From assembly GCF_033063295.1 (NCBI RefSeq), contig NZ_JAWJZH010000001.1, forward strand, positions 2,046,001 through 2,110,000: a stretch of 64,000 nt of DNA. Reading direction: 5' to 3'. This stretch comes from Nitrosomonas sp. Is35. GTDB lineage: Bacteria > Pseudomonadota > Gammaproteobacteria > Burkholderiales > Nitrosomonadaceae. This document shows positions 19,431 through 28,433 of the stretch, piece by piece (position 1 is the first letter of the stretch; each line of letters opens with the position of its first letter). A program made the position numbers and the translations under genes. The notes below the pieces were generated by a model. That model was not told the DNA's origin. It made no database searches and worked only from the letters and a program-made list of their open reading frames with translations.

Positions 19431-20044
19431 TCATGCAGGAACTCACCGTTTTTATCGTAGATGACGATGCAGCCGTGCGCGATTCCCTCACATTGATGAT
19501 CGAACAGGCTGGTATGCGGGTGCAATCCTTCGAGAACGCCAAAACCTTTCTGAATGCTTACCGTCCGGATTTTTTCGGCTGTGTCATCATTGACGTAAAA
19601 ATGCCCGGAATGGACGGTTTGCAACTCCAGGAAGAACTGGCTTGGCGTAAGATTTTGCTACCGGTCATTTTTCTGACTGGGCATGGCGACATTCCCATGA
19701 GTGTCAGGGCGATCAAGGGCGGTGCGATCGATTTCCTGACCAAACCGGTGATCCGGGAAAAACTCTTGATCTGCGTACGTGCTGCGTTTACCGAAGCCAA
19801 AAAACGATTGAGTGACGCCACGCAAAACCGGGAAATAACCACATGCCTGACAAAGCTCACCCGGCGTGAGCGGGAAGTCATGCTCCTCGCGGTGCAAGGA
19901 CATTCCAATAAGGAAATCGGCTCTTATCTGGGCATCAGCTATCGCACGGTGGAAATCCACAAATCCAAAATCATGCAAAAGACTGGCGCCAATAATCTGC
20001 TGGATCTCGCGCGCATTGCACGCGAAAGCGAGTTGAGCGAATGA
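19427..20044 (+). CDS. FixJ-family response regulator
   Basis: A 205-aa regulator with a receiver domain (FIVDDDAAVRDSL, phospho-Asp in VIIDVKMPGMDGL, DFLTKPV) and a C-terminal LuxR-type HTH (LTRREREVMLLAVQGHSNKEIGSYLGISYRTVEIHKSKIMQK). The ATG at 19427 overlaps the kinase stop; ATG 19433 is an alternative. It is the partner of the upstream PAS kinase and the best candidate to bind the GTAAGGG-N4-CCCTTAC dyads. Confidence 0.88.
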   Translation: MIMQELTVFIVDDDAAVRDSLTLMIEQAGMRVQSFENAKTFLNAYRPDFFGCVIIDVKMPGMDGLQLQEELAWRKILLPVIFLTGHGDIPMSVRAIKGGAIDFLTKPVIREKLLICVRAAFTEAKKRLSDATQNREITTCLTKLTRREREVMLLAVQGHSNKEIGSYLGISYRTVEIHKSKIMQKTGANNLLDLARIARESELSE

Positions 20045-20121
20045 TGCCGCTTTACCCGACAAACGGCGCCGCAATGATCACACACCTTCCATGACGCAAT
20101 TTCTAACAAGCATTACACTAA

Positions 20122-20264
20122 GGAAGCGCTAATTAATTGACTGCACGAGCGAATTGCTTCGTTGCGCGGCACTCACTCCCTCGTCTATCAGATTGATATG
20201 TCTCGGTTGTTGCGTTCCGCGCGCCTCGCCCTTCATCACGTTCGTTGATTTAATCAGCGTTTCC
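20122..20264. mobile_element. MITE copy 2 (143 bp)
   Basis: Same family as the element at 1193, with ends GGAAGCGCTAATTAATT and AATCAGCGTTTCC. It is flanked on both sides by CTAA, a perfect 4-bp target duplication of the YTAR type. It lies between the response regulator and the terminator of the convergent porin gene. Confidence 0.88.
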
Positions 20265-20278
20265 CTAAGTAATGCACC

Positions 20279-20310
20279 GGCGGCTCCTTAAAGTTATTTA
20301 AGGAGCCGCC
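20279..20310. terminator. Strong hairpin terminator of the porin gene
   Basis: A perfect 14-bp stem GGCGGCTCCTTAAA with a 4-base loop, 22 bases after the minus-strand porin stop. The stem is GC-rich at its base. It probably ends transcription from the porin. Confidence 0.75.
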
Positions 20311-20332
20311 TGCTTCTCAAATATTGACGACA

Positions 20333-21823
20333 CTAAAACTTGAAGGTCACCATGGTGTAGCCATAATTGGTGTCCTTCATGCCCGGGCTGAATGGAACCT
20401 TATCAAAGTAATCGCCCTTGAATAAATGACTATAACCAAAGTCGAAGCTCATTCGTTTCATGTAACTCCACTGCGGATCCCAGCCTAAACTGACATCGAG
20501 CATATGACCGAGAAAGCCCCCGGCCCCGCCGGTCGCATCTTGCAGGCCACTGCCGACAAACGCGCCGCGCTTATCCGCCAGCCAGTACGCACGGTGCGAC
20601 ATCATCAGGCGCACCGTGGGGGTGGGAACGAGCGTGGCGCGAAAGCCGACGGGCGACATCAGATTGGACGGGAAGAACGGCCCGAACATACCGGTCGGAC
20701 CATATTCAACCCGGCGTTTTGCATACAAAATGTCAAAGTTCTTGTCCGGATCGCGGTCTCCCGATGCAAAGTCGAATAAGTACAGCGCCCGCAACGGCAT
20801 CGAGGTATTGAAGCTATACCCGACTTCGCCGTGATGGCGATGGGCGAATAGGCTCTTGTTCCGGGTATCGCCGAATTGGTACATGGATTCAATTTCATAA
20901 TCCATGCTGCCTTTCGTCGGCTTGGCGAACAGCCTGAAACCGGTGGTCGATAAGTTACGCTGTCTGAGATTATCGCTTTCGTTCAACTGCAAGAAATAAC
21001 CGTCGAAGTTAGCCCAACGCAGATCGCGATTGGTAACGTAAGCGCCGGAGAAGTAAGTTTCGGGAGTGTTCCAATTCAACGATGTCGGATCACGTTGCAC
21101 CGGACGGGCGCCAAACACGCGCAAACTCCATTTTTGATCGGTATTGCCCATCATGAAGTGCAAACCATCAAACGCGGGTGATAAGGTACCCCAACGGTGC
21201 CCCCCTACCAGGCGGGCTTCACCCAAGTCCATCATGAAACGGCCGACTTCGAATTTCGCCGCATAGCCTGTGCCGAGAAAGTTTTTGTCGTGCAGACCGA
21301 GATGCATTTGGGTGAAGTCAAAATGATCGGCCATAGTCGGGTTATGATCTTGCCCGAAGTTGGCCAGTGGAGCGCGGATGTCGGTCAGTTCGAGGGTGAA
21401 CTTCAGCGGATCGATGATGTTCTTGACTTCAAACAAGAACCGGGTACGTTGATGAATCTGATCGTTGAATCCCGGAATACTCTTGGTAAAACCGTGATCG
21501 TATACGTCGTAACGGGTACGGTGTTCGATTGCCACATTGAGCCAATCCGGCGCCATAGCGGCAAGCGGCGTTTTGTGATCCTCCATCAATTTGGTCAGAT
21601 TATCGAAGTCAAAGCGCGTACGCCCAGGTGATTCCAGTGCGCTGAAAGGTGCGCCATTGGCTCCATTGGCTACGGTCTTGTTTTGAACGACAACGGATGG
21701 TTTCGTTGTCTTCTCCGTCTCCCCTTTTTCCACTTCCGCTGCGAATAAATAATTGCTGCCTAAAAGAAACCCGGTAACGGCTAAAGCCATCCAACGGGCA
21801 CACCGAGCATTTTTCCTAATCAT
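20333..21823 (-). CDS. Alginate_exp-family outer-membrane porin
   Basis: A 496-aa protein with a signal peptide (residues ~10-29, LFAAE) and a linker, then a beta-barrel that begins LNVAIEHRTRYDVYDHGF and contains FLFEVKNIIDPLKFTLELTDIR, VGRFMMDLGEARLVGGHRWG and FDFGYSHLFKGDYF, ending in MVTFKF. These are features of the alginate_exp (PF13372) porins, which pass anionic or small organic substrates. It is divergent from a kinase paralog (22028) and convergent with the FixJ-like regulator. A deleted copy lies at 15259. Control by the neighbouring two-component system is likely but inferred. Confidence 0.8.
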   Translation of the reverse strand: MIRKNARCARWMALAVTGFLLGSNYLFAAEVEKGETEKTTKPSVVVQNKTVANGANGAPFSALESPGRTRFDFDNLTKLMEDHKTPLAAMAPDWLNVAIEHRTRYDVYDHGFTKSIPGFNDQIHQRTRFLFEVKNIIDPLKFTLELTDIRAPLANFGQDHNPTMADHFDFTQMHLGLHDKNFLGTGYAAKFEVGRFMMDLGEARLVGGHRWGTLSPAFDGLHFMMGNTDQKWSLRVFGARPVQRDPTSLNWNTPETYFSGAYVTNRDLRWANFDGYFLQLNESDNLRQRNLSTTGFRLFAKPTKGSMDYEIESMYQFGDTRNKSLFAHRHHGEVGYSFNTSMPLRALYLFDFASGDRDPDKNFDILYAKRRVEYGPTGMFGPFFPSNLMSPVGFRATLVPTPTVRLMMSHRAYWLADKRGAFVGSGLQDATGGAGGFLGHMLDVSLGWDPQWSYMKRMSFDFGYSHLFKGDYFDKVPFSPGMKDTNYGYTMVTFKF

Positions 21824-21926
21824 TCCTTTTTCCTCTCCCTATTTAATTTTGATGGTTTGAACAGAGAATCCTGTTTTCGAAGGAATAGTACTTATGTATA
21901 AGAAATAGCAACATACGCGTAAGCAC

Positions 21927-21944
21927 GTAAGGGTAAACTCTTAT
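21927..21944. promoter_or_regulatory. Second copy of the GTAAGGG dyad between porin and kinase paralog
   Basis: GTAAGGG-TAAA-CTCTTAT, which matches the site at 17831-17848 with one mismatch in each half except the spacer. A further CGTAAG lies 10 bases to the left. It sits in the 204-base divergent region, so it can control both the porin and the truncated kinase. Confidence 0.55.
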
Positions 21945-22027
21945 GTAATGGAATCTAATAGAGAAAAATAAATTTTGAACACAAACTTCAGCAACTAAAA
22001 AGCTGAGCTCTACAATCGGAGCGTAAT

Positions 22028-22320
22028 GTGACCGAAGCGATAAAAAACTTAAGTTTCAAGGTATTATTCGATGCTATGGCGGATGCGATGGTGTTAATTG
22101 AAAGTGACGGGCGTATCGTGTTAATGAACCCAGCAGCGCTGCAATTGTTCGGTTTCAGCGAGAATGAACTCGAGGGGCTAACGATTGATAGGCCAATCGC
22201 GCCACGATACCGGAAACAGTACCAGCATTATCAAGCACTTTTTTTCAATAAACCGGTCAAGCTGCCAATGGGCAGTGGCACCGAATTCATAGTACTCGAT
22301 CGTTCCGGCCAGGAAAATGC
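22028..22320 (+). pseudogene. PAS kinase paralog cut off by an IS256 element
   Basis: Begins GTG like the intact kinase and its first ~98 residues are closely similar (NLSFKVLFDAMADAMVLIESDG, APRYRKQYQHYQ, LDRSGQE). It stops where the IS256 end begins; the second PAS, HisKA and ATPase parts are absent on the far side of the IS. It is a broken duplicate of the gene at 17934. Confidence 0.85.
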
Positions 22321-23649
22321 GGAGGTGTAAATAATTTTGTGTAAATGGTCATATTGCAGGAAACTGTTTATATATTTTTGGAGCAAAAATGACCACACCC
22401 AAACCCCTGCCAGCCGGCTTAATTGATAGCCTGCTGGCCGATTACAAAAAGCCAGAAGATTTAATCGGTGAGCATGGTCTTCTCAAGCAACTCACCAAAG
22501 CGTTGGTTGAACGTGCCTTGCAAGCAGAAATGGCCGATCATCTTGGTCACGATAAGCACGAAACGGTAGTCAATGCCACTGGCAATACCAGAAATGGTAA
22601 AAGCCGTAAGACCCTGAAAGGTGAATTCGGTGAGTTACCCATCGAGATCCCCCGTGACCGTGAGGGCAGCTTCGAGCCTCTGATCATTTCCAAGCATCAG
22701 ACCCGCTGGGCGGGCTTTGATGACAAGATCCTCTCGCTGTATGCCCGTGGCATGACAGTGCGTGAAATCCAACAGCACCTCACTGAAATGTATGGCACAG
22801 AAGTATCGCCTACGCTCATTTCTACGGTCACTGATGGCGTAATGGATGAAGTGAAGCAGTGGCAATCCCGGCCTCTCGATGCGGTGTATCCTGTGATCTA
22901 TCTCGATTGTATCCATGCCAAAGTTCGTGACGCTGGTAGCGTTCGTACCAAAGCGATTTACCTGGCGATCGGCATTAACATGGAGGGCCATAAAGAAATA
23001 CTGGGCTTATGGATTGCTCAGACCGAGGGTGCCAAGTTCTGGCTCAGCGTTGTCACTGAACTCAAAAATCGTGGCGTGCAAGATATCTTTATCGCCTGTG
23101 TCGATGGCTTAAAGGGCTTTCCCGAAGCGATTGAAACCATCTATCCACATGCCATTGTACAACTCTGTATCGTGCACATGGTTCGTAATAGTCTCAACTA
23201 CGTCGGCTGGAATAAACGCAAGGAAGTAGCTGCTGATTTACGTTTGGTCTACAGCGCCGCCACGATTGATGAGGCTGAACACGCGTTAGCCGACTTTGAA
23301 GATAAATGGAACTATGCTTATCCACCGATCGCCCGATCTTGGCGCAATAACTGGCAACGCATCATTCCATTCTTCGACTACCCGCCTGAGATACGGCGCA
23401 TTATTTACACCACCAATGCGATTGAGTCAGTCAATATGAGCCTACGCAAAGTCAGCAAAAACCGTGGATCGTTTCCCAACGATGAAGCTGTGATCAAATT
23501 GTTCTATTTGGCTCTCAGCAATATCGCCAAAAAATGGTCTATGCCACTAAGAGATTGGAAACCGGCACTAAACAGGTTTACTATTCAATTTAACGAAAGA
23601 ATGCCTCGGCATTATTAACCACCGTTTACACAAAATCTAGGACACCCCC
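22321..23649 (+). mobile_element. IS256-family insertion sequence
   Basis: A 1329-bp element whose ends are imperfect inverted repeats: GGAGGTGTAAATAATTTTGT on the left and, on the complementary strand of the right end, GGGGGTGTCCTAGATTTTGT. It holds one full transposase gene. The bases next to each end (GAAAATGC and TAAAACAA) do not match, so the expected 8-9-bp target duplication is missing. This suggests a deletion or recombination after insertion. Confidence 0.85.
22389..23618 (+). CDS. IS256-family (mutator-type) transposase
   Basis: A 409-aa transposase that looks intact. It starts after GGAG. The N-terminal part shows LTKALVERALQAEMADHLGHDKHE, and the catalytic core has VIYLDCIHAKVRD (first Asp), FIACVDGLKGFPEAI (second Asp) and TTNAIESVNMSLRKVSKNRGSFPNDEA (Glu), the DDE residues of the family. 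Confidence 0.95.
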   Translation: MTTPKPLPAGLIDSLLADYKKPEDLIGEHGLLKQLTKALVERALQAEMADHLGHDKHETVVNATGNTRNGKSRKTLKGEFGELPIEIPRDREGSFEPLIISKHQTRWAGFDDKILSLYARGMTVREIQQHLTEMYGTEVSPTLISTVTDGVMDEVKQWQSRPLDAVYPVIYLDCIHAKVRDAGSVRTKAIYLAIGINMEGHKEILGLWIAQTEGAKFWLSVVTELKNRGVQDIFIACVDGLKGFPEAIETIYPHAIVQLCIVHMVRNSLNYVGWNKRKEVAADLRLVYSAATIDEAEHALADFEDKWNYAYPPIARSWRNNWQRIIPFFDYPPEIRRIIYTTNAIESVNMSLRKVSKNRGSFPNDEAVIKLFYLALSNIAKKWSMPLRDWKPALNRFTIQFNERMPRHY

Positions 23650-23734
23650 TAAAACAAAGCAAATTTCCAATACAAGACGCAATCTGATGGTTGACCGGAA
23701 GGCTTCAAAACGTTAACATGCGCATCTCATCAAT

Positions 23735-23810
23735 TCCCTGATAGCTCAGTCGGTAGAGCGACGGACTGTTAATCCGCAGGTCCCAGGTTCGAGCCCTGGT
23801 CGGGGAGCCA
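23735..23810 (+). tRNA. tRNA-Asn (GTT)
   Basis: A 76-base cloverleaf with acceptor stem TCCCTGA / TCGGGGA, D-arm GCTC-AGTCGGTA-GAGC, anticodon loop CTGTTAA (GTT), T-arm with GGTTCGAGCC and an encoded CCA. Its 3' part is copied, in degraded form, at 29435, which marks it as the attachment site of a decayed island. Confidence 0.95.
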
Positions 23811-23903
23811 ATTCGGTACAAAACTGGGCACTCTTTGAAGCGAGTGCTTTCTTGTTTCTTCCACAGCGTGAGCAAGCGCAGAATAACTGCCGGTTATCTC
23901 CGC

Positions 23904-24248
23904 TTAATTGTCTTTGATACGGATTTCACTCACCAGCAGTTTGAAATATTTCTTACCGAATCCGCTTTTTCTGTCCGGTAGCTTAGTTCGTAGTGCTTTG
24001 GTGAAAGCTTCAAGCTGATTCTGCTTGATTTCGGAGAATTGCTGCTGGCGTCGGTATTCCGCAACCTGAATCAATAACTCCTGCTTTCTCGCATTCAGTT
24101 TGTGAGAGCGCTCATGCAATGAAGCATCCAACGGTAAAAATCCTTTCTCAACGACCTCATACAGTCGATCAATGGCAAGCTTTATTACAAATCTATCAAG
24201 TACAGCCACATCAACGAGCTGTCTAAGCTTGATAACATCATTTCGCAT
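23904..24248 (-). pseudogene. C-terminal remnant of a large serine recombinase
   Basis: A 114-residue frame: VIKLAIDRLYEVVEKGFLPLDASLHERSHKLNARKQELL is the coiled-coil region, and FGKKYFKLLVSEIRIKDN is the typical end of large serine recombinases. The catalytic resolvase domain and zinc-ribbon part are missing upstream. It sits 94 bases from tRNA-Asn and faces it, where an island integrase is expected. A matching N-terminal piece is found at 29639-29838. Confidence 0.7.
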
Positions 24249-24581
24249 GAATTTTATTTTCTCTCATGTTATTCAGTTCAGAGAAATCACTTCATTCTGC
24301 ACAAATTATTTCAAGTAATACTTCAAATCTTAGCCTTATATATCTGATCTAATAAATTTCTGTTTTTTCTTTTTTAAGTATTATCTTAGAGAAAATTAAG
24401 GTTTTTGCTTATTCTAATTTTCTCTAACGAAGAATAATCTCTAATTAAGTATGGCTTATAAAAGTTGTATTCCCGTTCAACGGAACTACAGTACATATTT
24501 GGCAGAATTATGTATTTTACTTATATAATCAAGTGCTTGCATTGTCATTATCATAGTTTCCCAATTTAATGGAGAACAATC
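24249..24581. other. AT-rich intergenic region
   Basis: No coding region recognised. It is markedly AT-rich and holds TTTTCTCT / AGAGAAAA inverted motifs (around 24391-24425) that could form the promoter region or a silencer-bound region of the gene at 24582. Confidence 0.35.
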
Positions 24582-26792
24582 ATGGCTAATCAGGAAAAAT
24601 CTCAATCAAATGATGCAAATGAATTAAATTTGCGAAAAAACTTCAAAGCAATGCTCGCAAATAATCTTAATTATTTTGGAAATTTACCGCAGAGCAATTT
24701 CAAAGCAGAAAACAAGAAAATATCCGATATATCCTATGAGCAACTCACTTGCGTCGGTTTTAACCCGGAAACCAACTTTCTGGAAGCCACTATCGCAATT
24801 AAGCGTCCTTTCGGTTACGGAGGGGATCTGTGCAGCAAAGGTAGCACTGAATTCGTTCGATTCTTTGTCGATTATGGCTCCGGTTGGGAAGATGCTGGTG
24901 TTACAGCTGTTACGGTTCACGATATTCCCACTGGGACAGACTGTTCAGAGCAACCCGAGAAGCCGCTTATCTATGTTGCTAATCTCCGCTTGGAACCCAA
25001 AACTAATTGCTGCAACTCTCCTCTATTGCCCAAGGTGCATGCAATACTTTCCTGGCAATGGCAACCGCCAGCCGGTGCCGCCAATGTCAGCTGGACTCCG
25101 GTATGGGGTAATTCTCTTGATTGCCAGATTCAGATTAAACCCAGGCCGTGGAACCTGTTCTGCCTTTTCGATCTGATTAGTGCCTCTCTCCCTCAGAAAA
25201 TCAAGATTCCTCCGCTTTTCGAACAAGTTAAGTATCAACCAATTCCGCAACCGGATCCTGCACCTTTCGGTGTTACCCAATTAGCTAAACTTTACAGTCA
25301 GAAAACAACCTCCAACATGGCTTTGAGCGTTCCTGCACACCGGTTCGGCGTAAAAGAGATTCACTCAATCGTTTCTACCGGAGTGTTTAGCCAGGAACTT
25401 GCCGCCGCGAAGACTACGGAATGGACATCAGCCGGTTTGGATTTTGCCAGTGCTATTGGAGCGCTGCTGAAGACTAGCTCGGATGTGAACTATGAAGAGA
25501 TCGAGTGCCTTGGACTCGACGAGGGCGCACCTGAAAGATTAGTCGCTACTTTCCGAATTAAACAACCACTGGGTTACTCTGGCGACCTATGCCATGCTGG
25601 CAGCCAGGAATATGTAGCTTTCTGGGCTGATTTTGATAACACATGTGAGTGGACCTACATGGGAACCGTACAAGTCAATGTGCATGATATCCCATCAGTT
25701 CCTAAAATGGGATTGTGTTATTCGGCCATTCTTCCTGTCGATCTGACCAAATTTCGCCAAAGTTGTAAAAAACCTAAGATTGCCAGGATTCGAGCAGTTC
25801 TCTCCTGGAATATCCCTCCATCTACGACCGATCCAGACGCCCTAAACTACTACGGGAATCGTATGGACACGCACGTTCAGATCAATCCATCCGAGCCTGG
25901 TTCTCCAAAGCAGCCAGAAATTCGGAATATCGGCGGCATACCTGTGGAATTTATCAATACGACTGTCAGCGGTCTAACTCTATCTGGCGTCGGCGCCGCA
26001 TTCGCACACTACCCTGGTGTGCCAGCCGATGCTCATGATCGTGAGTGCCCCTTTGGCGGTGCTCTCTACATGGATGCACAATTTTACCCTGGCTTTTTCT
26101 ATCGAGTAAGAGTACGAAAATCCAGTGATCACTCCATCGTCAAGGTTTTGGATGACGGCTTCCAGGTGGAGCGTTGGAATCACCCGCCAACATTCGACAC
26201 ACAAACTGCAGTGGGCGGTTTCTTCAAGTATCTAAATCCAATTGACTACGTGACAAGAACCATCGCCGTGTGGTCCTCCTCTTCCTTGGCGTTGGCAGAT
26301 AGGGATGATCTCTGGGAGATGCAGCTCGACATCGCCACTGCGCCCAATGATCTAAACATTATCGGCAGCAGCCCATGGTACCGTGTACAACTCGATAATA
26401 CTGCACCAGCCTTGCCACCAGCTAACCCTCCGAGCATCGATATTCATATCGCGGCAGGCGGCGATTGCAAGGATTTCAGTCAAGACTCGACTATTACTGG
26501 TAATTTTGTTGCAAACGATCTTTATTTCGGATCATGGAGCCTTTCAACTGAACCTAACACGTCCACCACACCTTCGAATCAGCCCCACCCTAACCCATTT
26601 TTAGCGAATACGTCACCCGCTCCGGCTCCAGGCGGACAAGGCTGGTCTCTTGATACGCTTAACCCCATCCAGATGAAGCCCTGCGGGTATGTCGTTCGAC
26701 TGGATGTAGTCGATCGCTCGATTGTGAATAGCATCCCAGGCAGTCACAATTGGAATCACATCGAGGTTGGGTTCTGTTTGCGCGAAAAATAA
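24582..26792 (+). CDS. Large protein of unknown function with an internally duplicated domain
   Basis: A 736-aa protein with ribosome site GGAGA and no signal peptide or membrane helix. A domain is present twice: about 47-190 (YEQLTCVGFNPETN..., KRPFGYGGDLCSKGSTEFVRF, VHDIP) and about 300-450 (YEEIECLGLDEG..., KQPLGYSGDLCHAGSQEYVAF, VHDIP). Each copy ends with a similar AxLSWxxPP...GNxxDxxxQI segment. A C-terminal ~280-residue region is different and includes a PAP-rich linker. The conserved DLC and VHDIP blocks suggest a beta-sandwich fold. I recognise this as a widespread uncharacterised domain but know no function. It lies inside a decayed island and stands alone. Confidence 0.75.
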   Translation: MANQEKSQSNDANELNLRKNFKAMLANNLNYFGNLPQSNFKAENKKISDISYEQLTCVGFNPETNFLEATIAIKRPFGYGGDLCSKGSTEFVRFFVDYGSGWEDAGVTAVTVHDIPTGTDCSEQPEKPLIYVANLRLEPKTNCCNSPLLPKVHAILSWQWQPPAGAANVSWTPVWGNSLDCQIQIKPRPWNLFCLFDLISASLPQKIKIPPLFEQVKYQPIPQPDPAPFGVTQLAKLYSQKTTSNMALSVPAHRFGVKEIHSIVSTGVFSQELAAAKTTEWTSAGLDFASAIGALLKTSSDVNYEEIECLGLDEGAPERLVATFRIKQPLGYSGDLCHAGSQEYVAFWADFDNTCEWTYMGTVQVNVHDIPSVPKMGLCYSAILPVDLTKFRQSCKKPKIARIRAVLSWNIPPSTTDPDALNYYGNRMDTHVQINPSEPGSPKQPEIRNIGGIPVEFINTTVSGLTLSGVGAAFAHYPGVPADAHDRECPFGGALYMDAQFYPGFFYRVRVRKSSDHSIVKVLDDGFQVERWNHPPTFDTQTAVGGFFKYLNPIDYVTRTIAVWSSSSLALADRDDLWEMQLDIATAPNDLNIIGSSPWYRVQLDNTAPALPPANPPSIDIHIAAGGDCKDFSQDSTITGNFVANDLYFGSWSLSTEPNTSTTPSNQPHPNPFLANTSPAPAPGGQGWSLDTLNPIQMKPCGYVVRLDVVDRSIVNSIPGSHNWNHIEVGFCLREK

Positions 26793-27059
26793 AAAATATT
26801 TCGCCCTCACAGACACAAAATATTGATTGCCGGAAAAATTAAAGCTTATATTTGACCTCTATCTCGGTAGAGGTCAAAACGCAGCAAGACAAGCCAATTT
26901 ATAAGATATTGATCGACAATTTCTTCCACAAAAATAAATTATTGAAATTAATCAATTAGCTGCATGATTAATACTAAAAATAACAAGCAAGATAATTTCA
27001 TAGCCATACATTAATTTTCAATTAGCTTAATTATCAAATGCTGTTACTGCTGCCAATTT

Positions 27060-27428
27060 TTATTTGATTTTCCCATCGCTTGCTTCAGCTTGATAATCAG
27101 TAAGTATGCCAACTAAGATAATAGTAATACCCATCGCAATGTAAAAATTTCTTGCGGCTTCTTCGGTTGAAAAATTAAGGAGAAAAGGTATGGCTATTAA
27201 CAAGGGGCCGACCATCCGCTCGATCCAGCCATGAACGGTAAATGGAATTAGCTTTACTACCCCAAAAGGAAAATCAGAAGCCAGAGTGACAAGCAAATGT
27301 ACTACAGCAAGACTATAGGCAAGTATGGCTGATAGCTGACCTAATCCTAAAAGTGTAGGGGCAAGTAAAAAAATAAAGACGGTCAAAAAATCAAGATAAC
27401 CATGTATACGCGGCGAGATCACTTTCAT
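27060..27428 (-). CDS. SPW-repeat-like small membrane protein
   Basis: A 122-aa protein with four membrane helices. It begins MKVISPRIHGYLDFLTVFIFLLAPTLLG and has a related second half VHGWIERMVGPLLIAIPFLL. The SPRxHGYLDF opening and two similar helix pairs resemble SPW-repeat (PF03779) proteins. AGGAG lies seven bases before the ATG. Function is unknown. It is isolated on the tRNA-Asn island. Confidence 0.65.
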   Translation of the reverse strand: MKVISPRIHGYLDFLTVFIFLLAPTLLGLGQLSAILAYSLAVVHLLVTLASDFPFGVVKLIPFTVHGWIERMVGPLLIAIPFLLNFSTEEAARNFYIAMGITIILVGILTDYQAEASDGKIK

Positions 27429-27553
27429 GTAAATGCTCCTGTATTAATTTTTGGTCACTCCAATAGTCACCATGACCCATAAATTAATACAGCGCTATCA
27501 TCGATGTCTGTTATCTACACAACAAATCTACAAATTCCTTACTAGGTTGTTAG

Positions 27554-27694
27554 GGAAGCGCTGATTAATTGACTGCACGAGCGAATTGCTTCGTTGCGCG
27601 GCACTCACTCCCTCGCCTATCAGATTGATATGTCTCGGTTGTTGCGTCCCGTGCGCCTCCCTTCATCACGTTCGTTGAATTAATTAGCGCTTCC
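27554..27694. mobile_element. MITE copy 3 (141 bp)
   Basis: Third member of the family, with TIRs GGAAGCGCTGATTAATT and AATTAATTAGCGCTTCC. It has perfect TTAG target duplications on both sides. The right-hand TTAG provides the stop codon of the Crp/Fnr gene on the minus strand. Confidence 0.9.
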
Positions 27695-28408
27695 TTAGGG
27701 GCGCAGGAATCTGCAAGAATCGACAAGAGCAGCGTCATTAATACAAATCTGATCGCGCGTATAATCAAGCATTCCACGATTTCTGAAATCATTCAAAACC
27801 GTACTCACCACTGAGCGGCTTGCCCCCACCAAATCCGCCACTTCCTGCTGGGTCAAATGGATTTCCAAGGTATACCCATGCGTACATCGTATTCCAAACA
27901 TCCTAGCCAATTCTAATAATGTAGTTACAACGCGTACTTCAACGGATTGAGTCAAAATAGTTCTTAACTTGCGCTCAACTCTCTGTCTCCGAGCATACAT
28001 ATCTTCAATGACATACCAAGCCAACTCTGTTTGATGAGACATCATTGCTTTAAAATCGCTATAGGCTATTCGATAGAAATTAACATTATCCAATGCCTGC
28101 GCAGTCTCATCTATTTCCTGACTGGCAGAATTATTTTGAAAGCAACCAGTGACATCCCCTCTTTTAAGCAGATCAATAGTAATTTCACTCCCTTGCTCTG
28201 CTAAATGAGAAAGCTTAACAATACCGCTTTTTATCCAAAATAAATTGCAACAACGATCACCTTGGTGGTAAAGAAAAGCTTTTTTAGAAACATTCATTTC
28301 CTGAATGGAAGGATAAATTTTCTGCAATTGATTCAAATCATGTTCAAAGAATTCGTTAATCAACCTGGATTTAGCATCGCATACTATGGATTGCATTTTC
28401 AATTCCAC
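27695..28408 (-). CDS. Crp/Fnr-family transcription regulator
   Basis: A 237-aa regulator with a cNMP-binding-like beta-roll (about 30-140; FLYHQGDRCCNLFWIKSGIVKLS) and a C-terminal winged helix (LTQQEVADLVGASRSVVSTVLNDFRNRG). It lacks the N-terminal four-cysteine iron-sulfur set of FNR. The start is GTG at 28408 or ATG at 28396. The stop codon lies in the TTAG target duplication of a MITE, so the natural C-terminus may differ slightly. An IS481 copy begins 25 bases upstream of the start and probably separates it from its promoter. Confidence 0.8.
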   Translation of the reverse strand: MELKMQSIVCDAKSRLINEFFEHDLNQLQKIYPSIQEMNVSKKAFLYHQGDRCCNLFWIKSGIVKLSHLAEQGSEITIDLLKRGDVTGCFQNNSASQEIDETAQALDNVNFYRIAYSDFKAMMSHQTELAWYVIEDMYARRQRVERKLRTILTQSVEVRVVTTLLELARMFGIRCTHGYTLEIHLTQQEVADLVGASRSVVSTVLNDFRNRGMLDYTRDQICINDAALVDSCRFLRP

Positions 28409-28433
28409 TAAAATTTAACTGTATTTAATTATG

